From Epiperipatus broadwayi (taxonomy: Eukaryota > Onychophora > Udeonychophora > Euonychophora > Peripatidae): 64,000 nt of DNA. Shown piece after piece: positions 9,661 to 20,184 of this stretch (position 1 is its first letter; every line of letters begins with the position of its first letter). The notes under the pieces are model-generated. The model saw only the letters and a list, made by a program, of their open reading frames with translations, made no database searches and was not told where the DNA came from. The stretch lies in NCBI GenBank assembly GCA_028023455.1, contig JAQFVV010012496.1, forward strand, positions 310,001-374,000, written 5' to 3'. Both the position numbers and the translations under genes were made by a program.

Positions 9661-11030
9661 TATAATTTATTATAAAATAATAATATTGAATTATATTTAT
9701 ACTTTTAATTTTTACTTTCATCTACTTTTATTTGTTTATATATATATTAGTTTTCTTTGAGATTTACTCTGCATATATATAATATAAATGAAATGTCAGT
9801 TAATTAAAACAAAATATTTATTATATTTATTATTTTTATTATGATGATATATATATGTATATGCTATACACATTTATATATTAAATGCGGAAGACTTTTT
9901 TTTTAAAAAATTTAATGAAAATTGTCTTTATATATCTTTTTAGAATTTTAAGTTTATAAATACATTAATATATTTTCCTATAAGACTAAAATTTTTCTGT
10001 CAATCAATAATTATTTTGAATAGAAATACATTATCTTAATTTGAGTTGCATGAATTTGAATCCTTTCTTTCTTGAACACTTTTAGATAAGCCAATATGTT
10101 GCCACAAAGATATATGCAGATTATAATTCCCACAGTGAAGAATATATTAATAAAAAATCGGATTGTTAAAGAAATCAGACTAAAATCTGAATATTATGTG
10201 GGAACATGTAATACATATATATATGTGTGTGTGTGAACGTTTGTGTGAAAACTTTGTTTCTAGCGTGCAATAGCCAACTACCCGCCGCAGATATATTTTT
10301 AACTGTGCGGTTTCAATTATTTTATTTATAGGCTATCCAAAATAAAATGTAAACAAAGAAACAAAAACAAAAAACAACATTAAAATTCGCAAATTTTAAT
10401 ATTCGACAGCCATTTTTCCTTCTCTAAGCCAAGCGGTACAAATTAAATATATTAATAAAATATCTTCAATTTTTGTTGTAAGTCCATATATTTTAAGGGT
10501 TCTTTAGTATCCTTTCTGAATTTGGTGTTTTGTTTAATAAAATATTTTCTAAAAGTAAAAGTTTTACAAGATTTCAGAATATTTGTTAAACGGTATCATA
10601 ACTGGAGAGAGAGAGTAATTTTTTTGAAAAAGATGAGTTTATTGTTCTAAAAGAAAGAAAAAGTTGTTGCTTCTATTAGGTGTATGAATGAACGCACACT
10701 CTGTAAAATAAAATAAATACTCCCTTTCGATTATTATTATTATTTTTGTTTATATTGCAATTTTGATTTACATATACATGTAAAAAAGTCTATGTTATAT
10801 ATATATGTGTGTTTGAAAAATATTATACACTTGCAGTTCAATAAACAATATGTATTATTCTATTCTAATCAATGTTTATCAATAAAAGGCGAGCTATTAT
10901 ACACTATCCTGGAGCGTAAGGAGACATGAAACAAAATATAGTATAGATCATGGCTTGATTGTATCTGTAATATAGTAGAAACAACAATTCTTCACCCATG
11001 CACTTAAATTGACACTCTCATGTCAGTAAT
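9661..11030. other. Mostly AT-rich, one weak exon candidate
   Basis: No element was recognised apart from short TA/TG runs near 9845 and 10220. The weak exon candidate at 10095-10171 is listed separately. Confidence 0.35.
10095..10171 (+). CDS. Weak candidate terminal exon
   Basis: A pyrimidine-rich run ending CTTTTAG is followed by an open frame ISQYVATKIYADYNSHSEEY and a few more codons to a TAA. It is short and unsupported by any motif. I list it because its composition differs from the flanks and the acceptor is good. Confidence 0.15.
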
Positions 11031-11034
11031 TGTT

Positions 11035-11345
11035 TTAAAACAATAAAAGGTCCATCTATGGTCAGAGTTTATTTTTTAAATAAACCAGCAATTATTGACG
11101 GGAGAGCACGTGCTAATTTAACGCATGCGTGAAGAATAATTACTTCTACAATATTACATATATATAAATTGCTACATTATTAATTATTACATCTATATAA
11201 ACTAATAGAATTTATTGTCGCAGGTAGGCAATTTAAAAAATCAGGCTTATAATAAATTCAAACCCTAATTTGAACACGGCCAATAATTGTTAGTTTATTT
11301 AAAGAATCCATTTTAACAATAGATGGACTCCCTATGGTTTTAAAC
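11035..11345. repeat. Foldback repeat (family F)
   Basis: The left arm (GGTCCATCTATGGTCAGAG...AAATAAACCAGCAATTATTG, about 11050-11100) is inverted relative to the right arm (CAATAATTGTTAGTTTATTT...AATAGATGGACTCC, about 11281-11332). The right arm resembles the foldback at 37.75-38.24 kb. Confidence 0.55.
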
Positions 11346-11393
11346 ATAATAAGTGCGCTTATAAGCTACTATAAAGAATCCTGTTATTTCTAT

Positions 11394-11435
11394 ATGAGAA
11401 CGCATAAGTTCTCGAAAGCGCTAAGTAGTATTTCA
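11394..11435 (+). ncRNA. Penelope-type hairpin motif (solo)
   Basis: TATGAGAAC, loop GCATAA, GTTCTCGAAAGCGCTAAG. The 6-bp stem GAGAAC/GUUCUC is followed by GAAA and palindromic AGCGCU. It matches the motif after the Penelope ORF ends at 3.6 and 5.2 kb. Confidence 0.45.
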
Positions 11436-11770
11436 TTTATAGAAATAACAAGCTTATTTATAGATGCACATAAGTGCACTTATTACGTTTATTATATTCC
11501 GTATAGAAGAAGTATAAACAGTTAACGCTTATTACCTATGCTTTTAAAATAATTATTGATAGGGGAGGGGGAGATAGTGTGTCAGTTGGTATGTGTAAAG
11601 AGTACTTACTTCCATAATATTGCTTACGTAAATATTTGAAAACCAGGCACTCTTCACAAACCTGGAGCTTAATTGTAAATATAGGGGATTTGAACTCAGA
11701 TCTTTAAGCACCCATCAACTATCCATACTATCTCATACAACTGATACACCTGACTACACACATGTAGAAA

Positions 11771-11842
11771 AGATAAATAATCATCAATATAAGTATTTTA
11801 TGCTAAACCAGCACTCATCAGTTGGTCCAGATTATCATCTCC
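11771..11842 (-). ncRNA. Hammerhead with one core mutation (family A)
   Basis: Minus strand: GATAATC, TGGA, CCAA, CUGAUGA, GUGCUGGUUUAGCAU, then AAA instead of GAA, AUACUUAU, A, UUGA. The loss of G12 should abolish cleavage. Confidence 0.6.
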
Positions 11843-12114
11843 TACACACATATATAATCAATGCTCAGTTTATATTATAATAGCAAATCTTCACACTTTA
11901 ATGGACAGGTTTCAATCTATTCCAACCTCCAACTTTTCAGCCATCCATATAATGTTGGCATCAGCATGGGATTTGGCTTTCCATCATCAGATTTTCAATC
12001 ATATGACTGGCTGAAAAGTTGGAGGTTGGAGTAGATTGAAACCTATCCATTAAAGTTTGAAGATTTGCTATCTTAATATAAATTGAGCACTGATTATATA
12101 TATATATGTGTGGG

Positions 12115-12183
12115 AGATGATAATCTGGACCAACTGATGAGTGCTGGTTTAGCATGAAATACGGATATTGGTGATTATTTACC
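12115..12183 (+). ncRNA. Type I hammerhead ribozyme, intact (family A)
   Basis: Distal stem GATAATC (12119-12125) pairs with GATTATT (12173-12179). Proximal stem is CCAA (12130-12133) with UUGG (12168-12171). Core CUGAUGA is at 12134-12140, stem II at 12141-12155, GAA at 12156-12158, stem III region AUACGGAU at 12159-12166, and A at 12167. Predicted cleavage is between 12167 and 12168. The unpaired TGGA/T internal loop in stem I is in the position that, in known type I ribozymes, contacts the stem II loop. Confidence 0.85.
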
Positions 12184-12225
12184 TTTTCTACATGTGTGTG
12201 GTCCTGCTTTTACTTTTTGATATTT

Positions 12226-13148
12226 TACATAATATTGTAACCTAATTGGATTATGGTAGATGTAAAAACAAACCTATAGCTCAGTCTTATCGGATTTCTT
12301 TCTTCTTATATACAAATTCTAACAATACCAATCTGAATCATTCCATATCTAATATATTATTACAACAATATTAAATGAATTGTTCAACAATAAAATAATA
12401 ACCATGAGACTTATTATTCAATCATCTGGTAAGATACTCCTTTTAACACTGAGCATATACCAAACGCATACCAACAATGGTATAGGAATACCTCACAACC
12501 TTAAGTCCACTAACATATCCCTATACTCCGTGACGAACAACAAAATATGCAAATTATATAGAATATTAAAATTTCCCATGATAAATTTAATAATAATAAT
12601 ATAATACTCATCTACTTATTTAAATTATTTTTATATCACTCGTTTACTAACATTTCTTTAATTAAATAAACATCTCAAGTAAATATTATTTCTTAAATGG
12701 ATAAATTAATCCACATAACTAAATATAGAGAGGGATTTTACTCACATCCAGTTACAGTTAAAGTAATTAAGAAACAAATATAATATTCACGTCACATGAC
12801 CACATGACAAATATAATAATATAATAATTATATTTGTCACATGACAAATATAATAATCATGTCCTCAATTTTAAACTAATTAATTAACATTTCTTATAAA
12901 TTGACTATTAAAATTTATTAACTATTATTAGCCAACACTTATAACACTATTAATTACCATAATTAATTTTCTAAATAATTTACTATCATAATGGATTATG
13001 ATTCAATTATTCCTAATCTTATATGGCTTGTTAATTACTCAATTATTCATTATAATTAGTGATAATGATATGAAAAATTTAAATTAATTAATATTTCTGT
13101 ACACTATCAAATGTCTTGAATAATCATCTAATTTTTCTTATTTATTAT
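12226..13148. other. AT-rich non-coding stretch
   Basis: It contains a small palindrome near 12788-12860 (repeats of CACATGACAAATATAATAAT). No gene seen. Confidence 0.4.
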
Positions 13149-13150
13149 CT

Positions 13151-13254
13151 TTTTTTTTTTATGTGTCAAAGCATCAGCAGGGAAGCGAACCCGCAAACCC
13201 GGGACAACTGCTTGTAAGGCGGCTGTGCTGACCACTCGGCCACCAACGCTTGAC
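13151..13254 (-). repeat. tRNA-derived SINE
   Basis: The minus strand starts GTCAAGCGTTGGTGGCCGAG (A-box of a Leu/Ser-like tRNA), carries GGGTTCGCTTCCC (B-box) and ends GATGCTTTGACACAT followed by a run of A. The tail and tRNA promoter boxes are the standard features of a short SINE mobilised by a LINE. Confidence 0.8.
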
Positions 13255-13512
13255 CCTTATCTATTATCTTAACTCAAATTATTTGCGAAAATTCCAAATA
13301 TATTCAATCATTATAATATATGTGTGGCAAGGATAATTAGCAATGACTTAGGAACAAGAAATGATACTGTTGACACTTTTTTGATTTAAAACTAGCATTA
13401 ATATTTATTAAAACAGGCAAAACTCACTATATATATTGCCACACACAGCAAGCTAGAGTAATCAATGGATGCCAGAAGGCTTGTGCATAAAATCCCCATC
13501 TAGTGCCTACTC

Positions 13513-13564
13513 ATCCAATATCCCCAGACTAGTTTCTGGCCTTCGTCAGTGAGGAGCCTTGGAT
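13513..13564 (-). ncRNA. Hammerhead with stem II deletion (family B)
   Basis: Same as the copy at 13960-14018, except that 7 nt spanning the stem II loop and 3' strand are gone (core CUGACGA, then AGGCCA, then GAAACUAGUC). Stem I is intact. Stem II cannot form, so it should be inactive. Confidence 0.7.
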
Positions 13565-13959
13565 CTGAGAGCACTGCACCTAAATCTTAGGATCTAATGC
13601 AACCCTCCAGCAACCACCTTTTATTTCCATTTAACTACAAAACTATGAGTCTTAAACTGAAAACACCTTAATTTTTCAATCCAAGCCCATTAGCTTATAT
13701 AGTCATATGGGTCTGAACTCAGTTCAGTATCCATACATTTTGGTGTCATTGCTTCTTTAATAATCATAGCCACCACTATCCTATTAGGCAGGATTGGTTT
13801 TAAGCCAATAAACATCACATGACCACCACCTCTTATGCTTGTGTATAACTGTTGTTAAAACAAGCAAAACTCACTATATATATTGCCACACACAGCAAGC
13901 TAGAGTAATCAATGGATGCCAGAAGGCTTGTGCATAAAATCCCCATCTAGTGCCTACTC

Positions 13960-14018
13960 ATCCAATATCCCCAGACTAGTTTCTGGCTTATGGCCTTCGT
14001 CAGTGAGGAGCCTTGGAT
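13960..14018 (-). ncRNA. Type I hammerhead ribozyme, intact (family B)
   Basis: Minus strand, 59 nt: distal stem AUCCAA, GGC, proximal UCCUCA, core CUGACGA, stem II GGC-CAUAA-GCC with an A-A opposition next to the core, GAA, stem III ACUAGU, C, proximal UGGGGA, UA, distal UUGGAU. Every helix pairs (one G-U). Cleavage is expected after GUC, between + positions 13974 and 13973. The A-A at the usual G10.1-C11.1 position is the only non-canonical feature. Confidence 0.8.
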
Positions 14019-14269
14019 CTGTGTGTTGCAATATATATATATAGTGAGTTTTGCCTGTTTTAACAACAGTTATACACAAGCATAAGAGGTGGTGGTCATG
14101 TGATGTTTATTGGATTAATATTTCTTATAATAAGATTATACAAATTTAAAAATAATTTACATATATCTTAGCTTTAATGAACAATATTTAAAATACTATA
14201 GCAAACTTTACAAAATAAAATTAACTAAGTAATTATTACAAACTAAGATAATCCATACTTCAATCTAAA

Positions 14270-14860
14270 GCATATAGCAGCGTTTCTCAACCTTTGGGTC
14301 GCGTTAAATATTTAATGGGTCGCGAATACGCACCAAGAAATAAAAACATAAATATCTGAAAGCAAAAATCTTTTTACATTTTAAAAAAATATTAGTATTA
14401 ATAAATAAATAAAAACTAGTAAGTAATACTATCTATGTATTGAGTAGTTGTCTCAAATTCAATTATAAATTTGAACTTAAATAATCATAATGTTAAAATT
14501 CGCGATTATTTTCAAAATGTAATTGTTCAAAAAATTATAATTTTTGCTTGTATGTCGTATATATATAAAACATTTTCTGTAAAGAAAACACTTTTTTTTG
14601 GTAATTAACAAAATGTTTTTAAGCTTTTAAATTAAAAATATATAGTTTAACTTTAACTCAACTTTTAACTTATAAATTATTTGTTCATTATAAATATTAT
14701 CAAATTGATCCGAATATATACATATATACAGTATCGTGCTGATGTAATATCTCTTTTATTTTATATTATAATTTATGTAATAAATATTTGGGTCGCAGAA
14801 CCATTTCAATGAAGTCTATTGGGTCGCGCGGCAAAAAGGTTGAGAAACGTTAGTATATAG
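14270..14860. mobile_element. hAT-type MITE with target duplication
   Basis: The element spans 14278-14852. It starts CAGCGTTTCTCAACCTTTGG and ends with the inverted AAAGGTTGAGAAACGTTA, with GGGTCGCG repeated inside both ends. It is flanked by GCATATAG (14270-14277) and GTATATAG (14853-14860), an 8-bp duplication with one difference. No transposase frame is present. Confidence 0.85.
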
Positions 14861-15381
14861 GATCGGTAGTTAATATATTACAATACTTTATCCTATTATC
14901 ATTAATTCAGTTCTTATTATTTTATTTTAAAAAATATATCCAAGTTGTACTTCCTCCAAATAAAAATATTTCACAAATACATTCATTTACATTGTATCTC
15001 CTCCACCTTTAAACTTTATACAATATTATTGTCTAAGTATAACTCTATAACGTAGGTAGATTTTTTATTTTATTATTTCAATATAAAATAAATGCTCGAT
15101 TATTTAAGACATTTTTTTAATATATGGCATTTTATTCCATTACATAAACTAATAAAAATAAATATCAGGCATTCTTTCAATATTTATATCACTTATACCT
15201 TATATTCTCATTTTATATTTTGATCTCATTTATCAAATAAAATATTCACAAAATCTCTCTTCTTATATTCTTTGATATTCTATTTGTTTTGTATTTTATC
15301 ATTCTTGAAATAAATTAACTTATCTTATCACCATTTGTAAGCTTAGTTATTACCACTACTTATATCTTTAATTCATTAATA
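14861..15381. other. AT-rich non-coding stretch
   Basis: Nothing recognised. Confidence 0.4.
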
Positions 15382-15560
15382 CAGAGGTAGGCAAATAGTA
15401 GGCCGAGGGCCACATGTGGCCTGCTAAGAATTTTTATGCAGCCTACCAAGGCAATCAGAAAAATCCACCTTGAACTGAGATTTCCTTCCCATGAATGGCT
15501 GAAGATTCGTCTCATATTTTCCACTAGGACTGCCACATGTGCAGTGTAGATACACTATCT
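15382..15560 (+). mobile_element. hAT element, 5' fragment
   Basis: Begins CAGAGGTAGGCAAATAGTAG and follows the left portion of the hAT element at 1354 (CCACATG, GCCTGC, TTGAACTGAGATTT, ATTTTCCACTAGGACT). The right end and transposase segment are missing; family A sequence resumes near 15600. Confidence 0.65.
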
Positions 15561-15599
15561 TACCCATATCTTTATCATTGCTTGGTATATATAAATAGC

Positions 15600-16010
15600 C
15601 AGTGTCTATAATTTTATTGAAAAGTGTCAAATTTACTAACCTTACAACTTTGAAACAAACTCTTTAATGGAAGTATGTTAATAATTTTTTATTAGTCAAT
15701 CATTAGACTAGAGATTGTCCACTTAATGAATAATATTTCTGTAGTGTAAGTTTCACTAACTACTTTTGTACAATGTATGCATAAGAGATTGTGATCTGGG
15801 CCAACTGATGAGTGCTAGGTCAGTATGAAATGTGCATCTGGAAGATCACATGTCTTTGGTGATATGTTTACGATTAAGCTCTCCACAAAGTGTGGAAAGT
15901 TGGTAGAAACTGGTCCCTACCTTGCGTAAGAGTAGTATAGTGAAAATTACAGTACAGAAATATTATTCCTTAAATGGATAATCACTAGTCTAAGGATTGT
16001 CTACAGTGGT
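15600..16010 (+). mobile_element. Family A ribozyme element (solo unit)
   Basis: Carries AGTGTCAAATTTACTAACCT, the CTAGAGATTG(T) block, the hammerhead, and the GAAAATTACAGTACAGAAATATTATT block, all shared with the 33.35 and 60.3-61.3 kb elements. Confidence 0.7.
15786..15853 (+). ncRNA. Type I hammerhead ribozyme, intact (family A)
   Basis: Distal stem GTGATC (15791-15796) pairs perfectly with GATCAC (15844-15849). Proximal CCA pairs with UGG. Core CUGAUGA is at 15805-15811, stem II GUGCU/AGUAU at 15812-15826 with two wobbles, GAA at 15827-15829, stem III AUG-UG-CAU at 15830-15837, and C at 15838. Predicted cleavage is between 15838 and 15839. Confidence 0.8.
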
Positions 16011-16269
16011 TTAATTGTATTATGTATAATTTTATAATTGATATTATATTTAGCAATGATTTTAATATTACATAGCTTAATAATATTTAGAAACAATACT
16101 ATTACTTATTCCAGTTCTTTAATGGAATCTATCATTTTGATTTATCAATCAAGATGATTTTGATAAATAATTAACAATTCAAATTAATTTAAAAAAGTGG
16201 TAAAACATACAGATTTGCTGTTTAAAATATAAGCATAAAAGTACATATAATCTTAAAAATGTTTTGTAA

Positions 16270-16575
16270 ATATATATATAAACAAGGCAAAACTCTCCAT
16301 ACAGTAATGCCACCCTGTGCCAACCAGAATAATCAATGGATGCCAGAAGGCTTGTGCATAAAATCTCTATGTAGTGTCTATTCATCCAATATCCCCAGAC
16401 TAGTTTCTGGCTTGTGGCCTTCGTCAGCTAGGCATTAGATAGGGATTTTATGCACAAGCCTTCTGGCATCCATTAATTACTCTGGTCAGCACAGGGTGGC
16501 ACTACTGTATGGAGAGTTTTGCCTTGTTTATAAACAATTATGTGCTGTATAAGAGATCAGGTGATACTTAATACA
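16270..16575. mobile_element. Family B foldback element (short form)
   Basis: Inverted ends AAACAAGGCAAAACTCTCCA (16280) and GAGAGTTTTGCCTTGTTTAT (16512). The interior is a hammerhead joined directly to the opposite arm at about 16428, so the whole transcript could fold into one long hairpin. Confidence 0.75.
16384..16427 (-). ncRNA. Hammerhead missing one stem I strand (family B)
   Basis: CUGACGA, GGC-CACAA-GCC, GAA, ACUAGUC and UGGGGAUAUUGGAU are intact. The strand that should precede the core is replaced by the inverted arm (CTAGGCATTAGAT on +), so stem I cannot form in cis. Confidence 0.65.
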
Positions 16576-16750
16576 TATATATTAATATTAAATTTCAATT
16601 GCTGGAATTAATCTTATACATATATTATATATATATATATATCAATATAATTATTGTTTTAACATTATCTTTATCAAGCTATTTATAGCATGCACATGTT
16701 TTATAAAACATGATATATACAGAATTTGCTTTATGGTTTATAATGTATAC

Positions 16751-16829
16751 CTTTTAAAGGTTCGTAGCTCCCTGATGCTTCTCCAAATTGATGTAATTTT
16801 TCATTATAATATTGTGGACTGTTCACGGC
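16751..16829 (-). CDS. Candidate internal exon of an unidentified gene
   Basis: On the minus strand a good acceptor (GTTTTGTTTTAG, AG at 16830-16831) precedes 79 bases with a single open frame, AVNSPQYYNEKLHQFGEASG followed by SYEPLK and one base. A GTATAC donor follows, starting at 16750. The other two frames hit stops. Composition is less AT-rich than the flanks. The end phase matches the candidate exon at 5814-5941. No domain is recognised. Confidence 0.5.
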
Positions 16830-16831
16830 CT

Positions 16832-17335
16832 AAAACAAAACAATTTAAGCATTAGTTTAACAAAAGTGGTATTATTATTAATAATAAAAATATTATAAAT
16901 ATTAAAGTCAGAATGTTCTATGCAATATATATATATGTTTAAAGTTGTAGCAAATTTGTTTTTAATATTAATTACATATATCAAAACTAGACAAAGTAAT
17001 AAAAATATCTGTCTTAATAGCTCTATATTTTGGATCTTATGTAGCAAAGAAGGAAAATAAACACCAATGTAACATTTTTTTTACAGAAAGAAATATATGA
17101 TGAACATTAATAATTTTATTGCATATAAATCATTTTTTTTACTGATCAAATATGTAATATTTATGAATACTCCATGAAACAATAGTATCTGAATGAACGT
17201 GGTTTTTTTTTTTTTATATTTAAGACTGAACATTAATGTCTATTTTATGAGTCTTTAAAAAATTATGAGTAGTATTTGAGTTTAAAGGATCAAATTATCA
17301 AGGTTGTATTAAAACCAATTGCCTGATATTTACAA
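16832..17335. other. AT-rich non-coding stretch
   Basis: Likely intron if the exon at 16751-16829 is real. Nothing else recognised. Confidence 0.4.
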
Positions 17336-17339
17336 AAAA

Positions 17340-18010
17340 AAAAAAAAACCTTACTTTTACATTTTGCACTCTTTCTAGGCCATTTTTGGTTGCATATTCT
17401 TCATTTTATGCTCATTTTATAGTAAATTCATAGCTTAATCTATATTTAAAATTTTAATTTCCAAAAAATCGAATTTTGCTTGCCATATATGGTAATACAA
17501 AAAGCCGATTGGCCATTCTCTTTTACCTTATATGGTCCTTCAAAGTGCCTTACCAGGAGTTTCTAACTGTCAAAGTCAGAAATTATAGACAAATAAATTT
17601 TGACTGTAAATAAATATATTTTCCATAATTTTTTACATTCATAATTAATTTTTTACAACACTATACCTAAATATAGACTTTATTCAAAAATATTTGTTTT
17701 TGTTTTTTTAGAAAATAAACAAAAGAAATGAATAACGTTCGATTTCTATTAGCATATCAATGACATTTGGTGACAACTAGCAAAACACAACTATTTTCCA
17801 TAAATATTTACATATTTATGATTATTTTTCACAATATATTGACTACTAATATGACTAAGTTTAGATTTTTTATTTAAAATATTTAATTTTAGATGAAATA
17901 AAGACAATAGAAGTGAACAATCAGCACTCATAACTTCTAAGACTTGAGAAATCAATGGTGATTGCATGCTATAATTGGTTGAAATATAATTTTTTTGTTT
18001 CACTCCAAGC
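17340..18010 (-). repeat. Dispersed repeat family D, copy 1
   Basis: The reverse complement matches 55735-56440 over most of its length, for example ATTATATTTCAACCAATTAT, TTCATCTAAAATTAAATAT and CAAATGTCATTGATATGC. By eye the copies differ by roughly 20%. No coding motif or terminal structure is seen, so I cannot class it. Confidence 0.6.
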
Positions 18011-18064
18011 TACTTTTTTTTGTTTTTCTTACATTTTTCTTCAGTTATTAATGTTATTTTAAAT

Positions 18065-18210
18065 TTTTGAGATGCATGGATAAAATAATAAAGTGTGCAA
18101 GGATGAGATGGAGAAGAGAGGCTAGAGATCGGAGAAGATGGATTGAACTTGGAGAGACCTTACTTCTGCAGTGGATTAAAAATGGTTGACGATGATAATG
18201 ATAACATAAA
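18065..18210 (+). mobile_element. LINE 3' end fragment with (GAT)n-type tail
   Basis: Matches the C-terminal coding end and tail of the LINE at 53985-54690: GATGGAGAAGAGAGGCTAGA, CTTGGAGAGACC, CTGCAGTGGATT, then GGTTGACGATGATAATGATA. A 5'-truncated copy, as usual for LINEs. Confidence 0.75.
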
Positions 18211-18314
18211 ATATGTATATATTCATCATATTATTTCTGGGAGTTTCCATGTAATAAAAATATAATAGCTGAATAGATGACATTTCAATATAATAACAAG
18301 TATTTTCCTGAGAA

Positions 18315-18573
<259 letters not shown>

Positions 18574-19135
18574 ATATTTATGTGAATAAAATGTCAAACA
18601 TTTTTTTAAGTTTTCCCATGCATGAAATATGTGGATTTTCTTGATCATTGTATTGACTATAAATAATGTTTAAAATAGCTTTATAAATGCTTATGTTGAT
18701 AATAGAATTTTTCCTATGTATAAATACAAGAAAACATTACTGACATTGAGAACGATTAGTTGTAGATGGTCTTGAAAAGAATTTCAGTTGCTATTGTATT
18801 TATCATGAGATCCAGATGTTTTGTTAATGTTTCAGTAAAATTACAGTTATTTTCTTCAGGCACTAATGATTGGAAAATATATAAATCAAGATGTTTATGC
18901 ATATAATCTGAATAAAAGAGAAGGGAAGAGATAAATCTTTATTAGTAAAGGTAATGATTCCTGCTAATTATTGTATTAAATGACATCATACTATTTGAAA
19001 TCATTTTAATGCATAAAAGAATAATAAATGAATCTACTCCAATAAAATCTTTTAATCAATTTTATAAGCACAAATATTGTTTTTAGATATTACTGAAAAG
19101 ATTGTAATAAATGTAATAAGTGCACTTATACATAA
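18574..19135. other. AT-rich non-coding stretch
   Basis: Nothing recognised. Confidence 0.4.
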
Positions 19136-19139
19136 CTAT

Positions 19140-19632
19140 AGAGAAGTTTAAAAAACAGGCAAAATTCTCCATATAGTAGTGCCACTCAGTACATGCCAGA
19201 AGGTTTGTGCATAAAGTCCCTATCTAGTGCATACTCATCCAATATCCCCAGACAAATTTCTAGCTTGTTGCCTTCATCAGTAACGAACTTTGTATTGAGA
19301 GCACTGCATGTAGATCTTAAGATCTAATGCAACACTCCAGAAGCCACCTTTTCTCTCTACTTAACTACAAAACTATGAGTCTAAAATTGAAAACACAATA
19401 TTTTCAATTCAAGCTCATTAGCTTATATAGTCATATAGGACTGAACTTAGTTCAACACCCAGTCTGGGGATATTGGATGAGTAGGCATTAGATAGGAATT
19501 TTATGCACAAGCCTTCTGGCATCCATTGATTATTCTGGCTTGCACTGAGTGGCACTACTGTATGGAGAGTTTTGCCTGTTTTAGTAACCATTATGAGGAA
19601 ACATAAGATTTGGTGATCATGTGATGATATAG
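19140..19632. mobile_element. Family B ribozyme element, longer form
   Basis: Left end AAACAGGCAAAATTCTCCAT, decayed hammerhead (19237-19296, minus), interior with CTAAAATTGAAAACACAATA, a hammerhead 3' half (CAGTCTGGGGATATTGGATG, about 19460), and right end GAGAGTTTTGCCTGTTTTAG. Confidence 0.75.
19237..19296 (-). ncRNA. Decayed hammerhead (family B)
   Basis: CUGAUGA is kept, but ACUAGUC has become AUUUGUC and proximal stem I is disrupted (GTTACTGATGA). Probably inactive. Confidence 0.45.
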
Positions 19633-19663
19633 AGAAGTTTGTTATTTCTATAAATTAAATATG

Positions 19664-19706
19664 GCTTAGTGCTTTCAAGAACTTGTCATTCTCATATGTG
19701 TTTATT
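19664..19706 (-). ncRNA. Penelope-type hairpin motif (solo, diverged)
   Basis: Minus strand TATGAGAATGACAAGTTCTT then GAAAGCACTAAGCC. It has the same layout as the motifs at 3.6, 5.2 and 11.4 kb, with a mutated stem and AGCACU in place of AGCGCU. Confidence 0.4.
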
Positions 19707-19798
19707 AGTTTTTTTTCCTCTTAGGTAATTTGCCAGTTATATCTTTTATAAAATAGACAAAATGAAGGAGAATAGCAACAAATTTTTTTTCTAAAGTT

Positions 19799-19910
19799 GT
19801 CAAGCGCTATTAGCCGAGAGGTCATCGTGGCCGCCTTGCAAGCAAGTAGTTGGTTGCAGACAGTTGTGGGTTCGCATCTCGGCCATTGCTATGATATATG
19901 GAAAAAAAAG
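19799..19910 (+). repeat. tRNA-derived SINE
   Basis: Starts GTCAAGCGCTATTAGCCGAG, carries GTGGGTTCGCATCTC at the B-box position, and ends TGCTATGATATATGG followed by an A run. It belongs, with 45.53 kb, to a subtype with GAGAGGTCATCG after the A box. Confidence 0.75.
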
Positions 19911-20184
19911 TTATTCAGCTAAACAAATGTTTTTATGCTAAATTCTATCTGCATAAATTATTTCTAAGTTCTAACATCCGGATTATGAAATTTACTGTTT
20001 TATGCACATTGAAACATTTTGATTAAGTTGTTGTTTTTTTAAATTTTTTTTAGTTTCAATAGAAAATTTATTGATTACAAAATTTAATATATTACGATAT
20101 AAAAAATAAAAACAGTATAAAGAACTTGACATATTTACAATATATCAGAATTCGAAAAAAACAATAACTGCATATTGTTAATAC

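Larger units (their letters stand above)
11640..12225. mobile_element. Family A element with two inverted ribozyme arms
   Basis: The left arm (about 11765-11945) and right arm (about 12010-12185) are inverted copies sharing CAACCTCCAACTTTTCAGCC and the hammerhead. The outer flank holds GGATTTGAACTCAGATCTTT, a block that recurs near 43.6 and 59.9 kb. Each arm carries a ribozyme pointing outward from the centre. Confidence 0.75.
13400..14115. mobile_element. Family B tandem ribozyme element (head-to-tail dimer plus inverted end)
   Basis: Two direct copies start GGCAAAACTCACTATATATA at about 13416 and the matching AGCAAAACTC at 13862. Their predicted cleavage sites (13526/13527 and 13973/13974) are exactly 447 bp apart. 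The first unit holds the full non-coding interior. The second is cut short after its hammerhead and joined to an inverted end (ATAGTGAGTTTTGCCTGTTT, 14041 onward). Confidence 0.85.
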
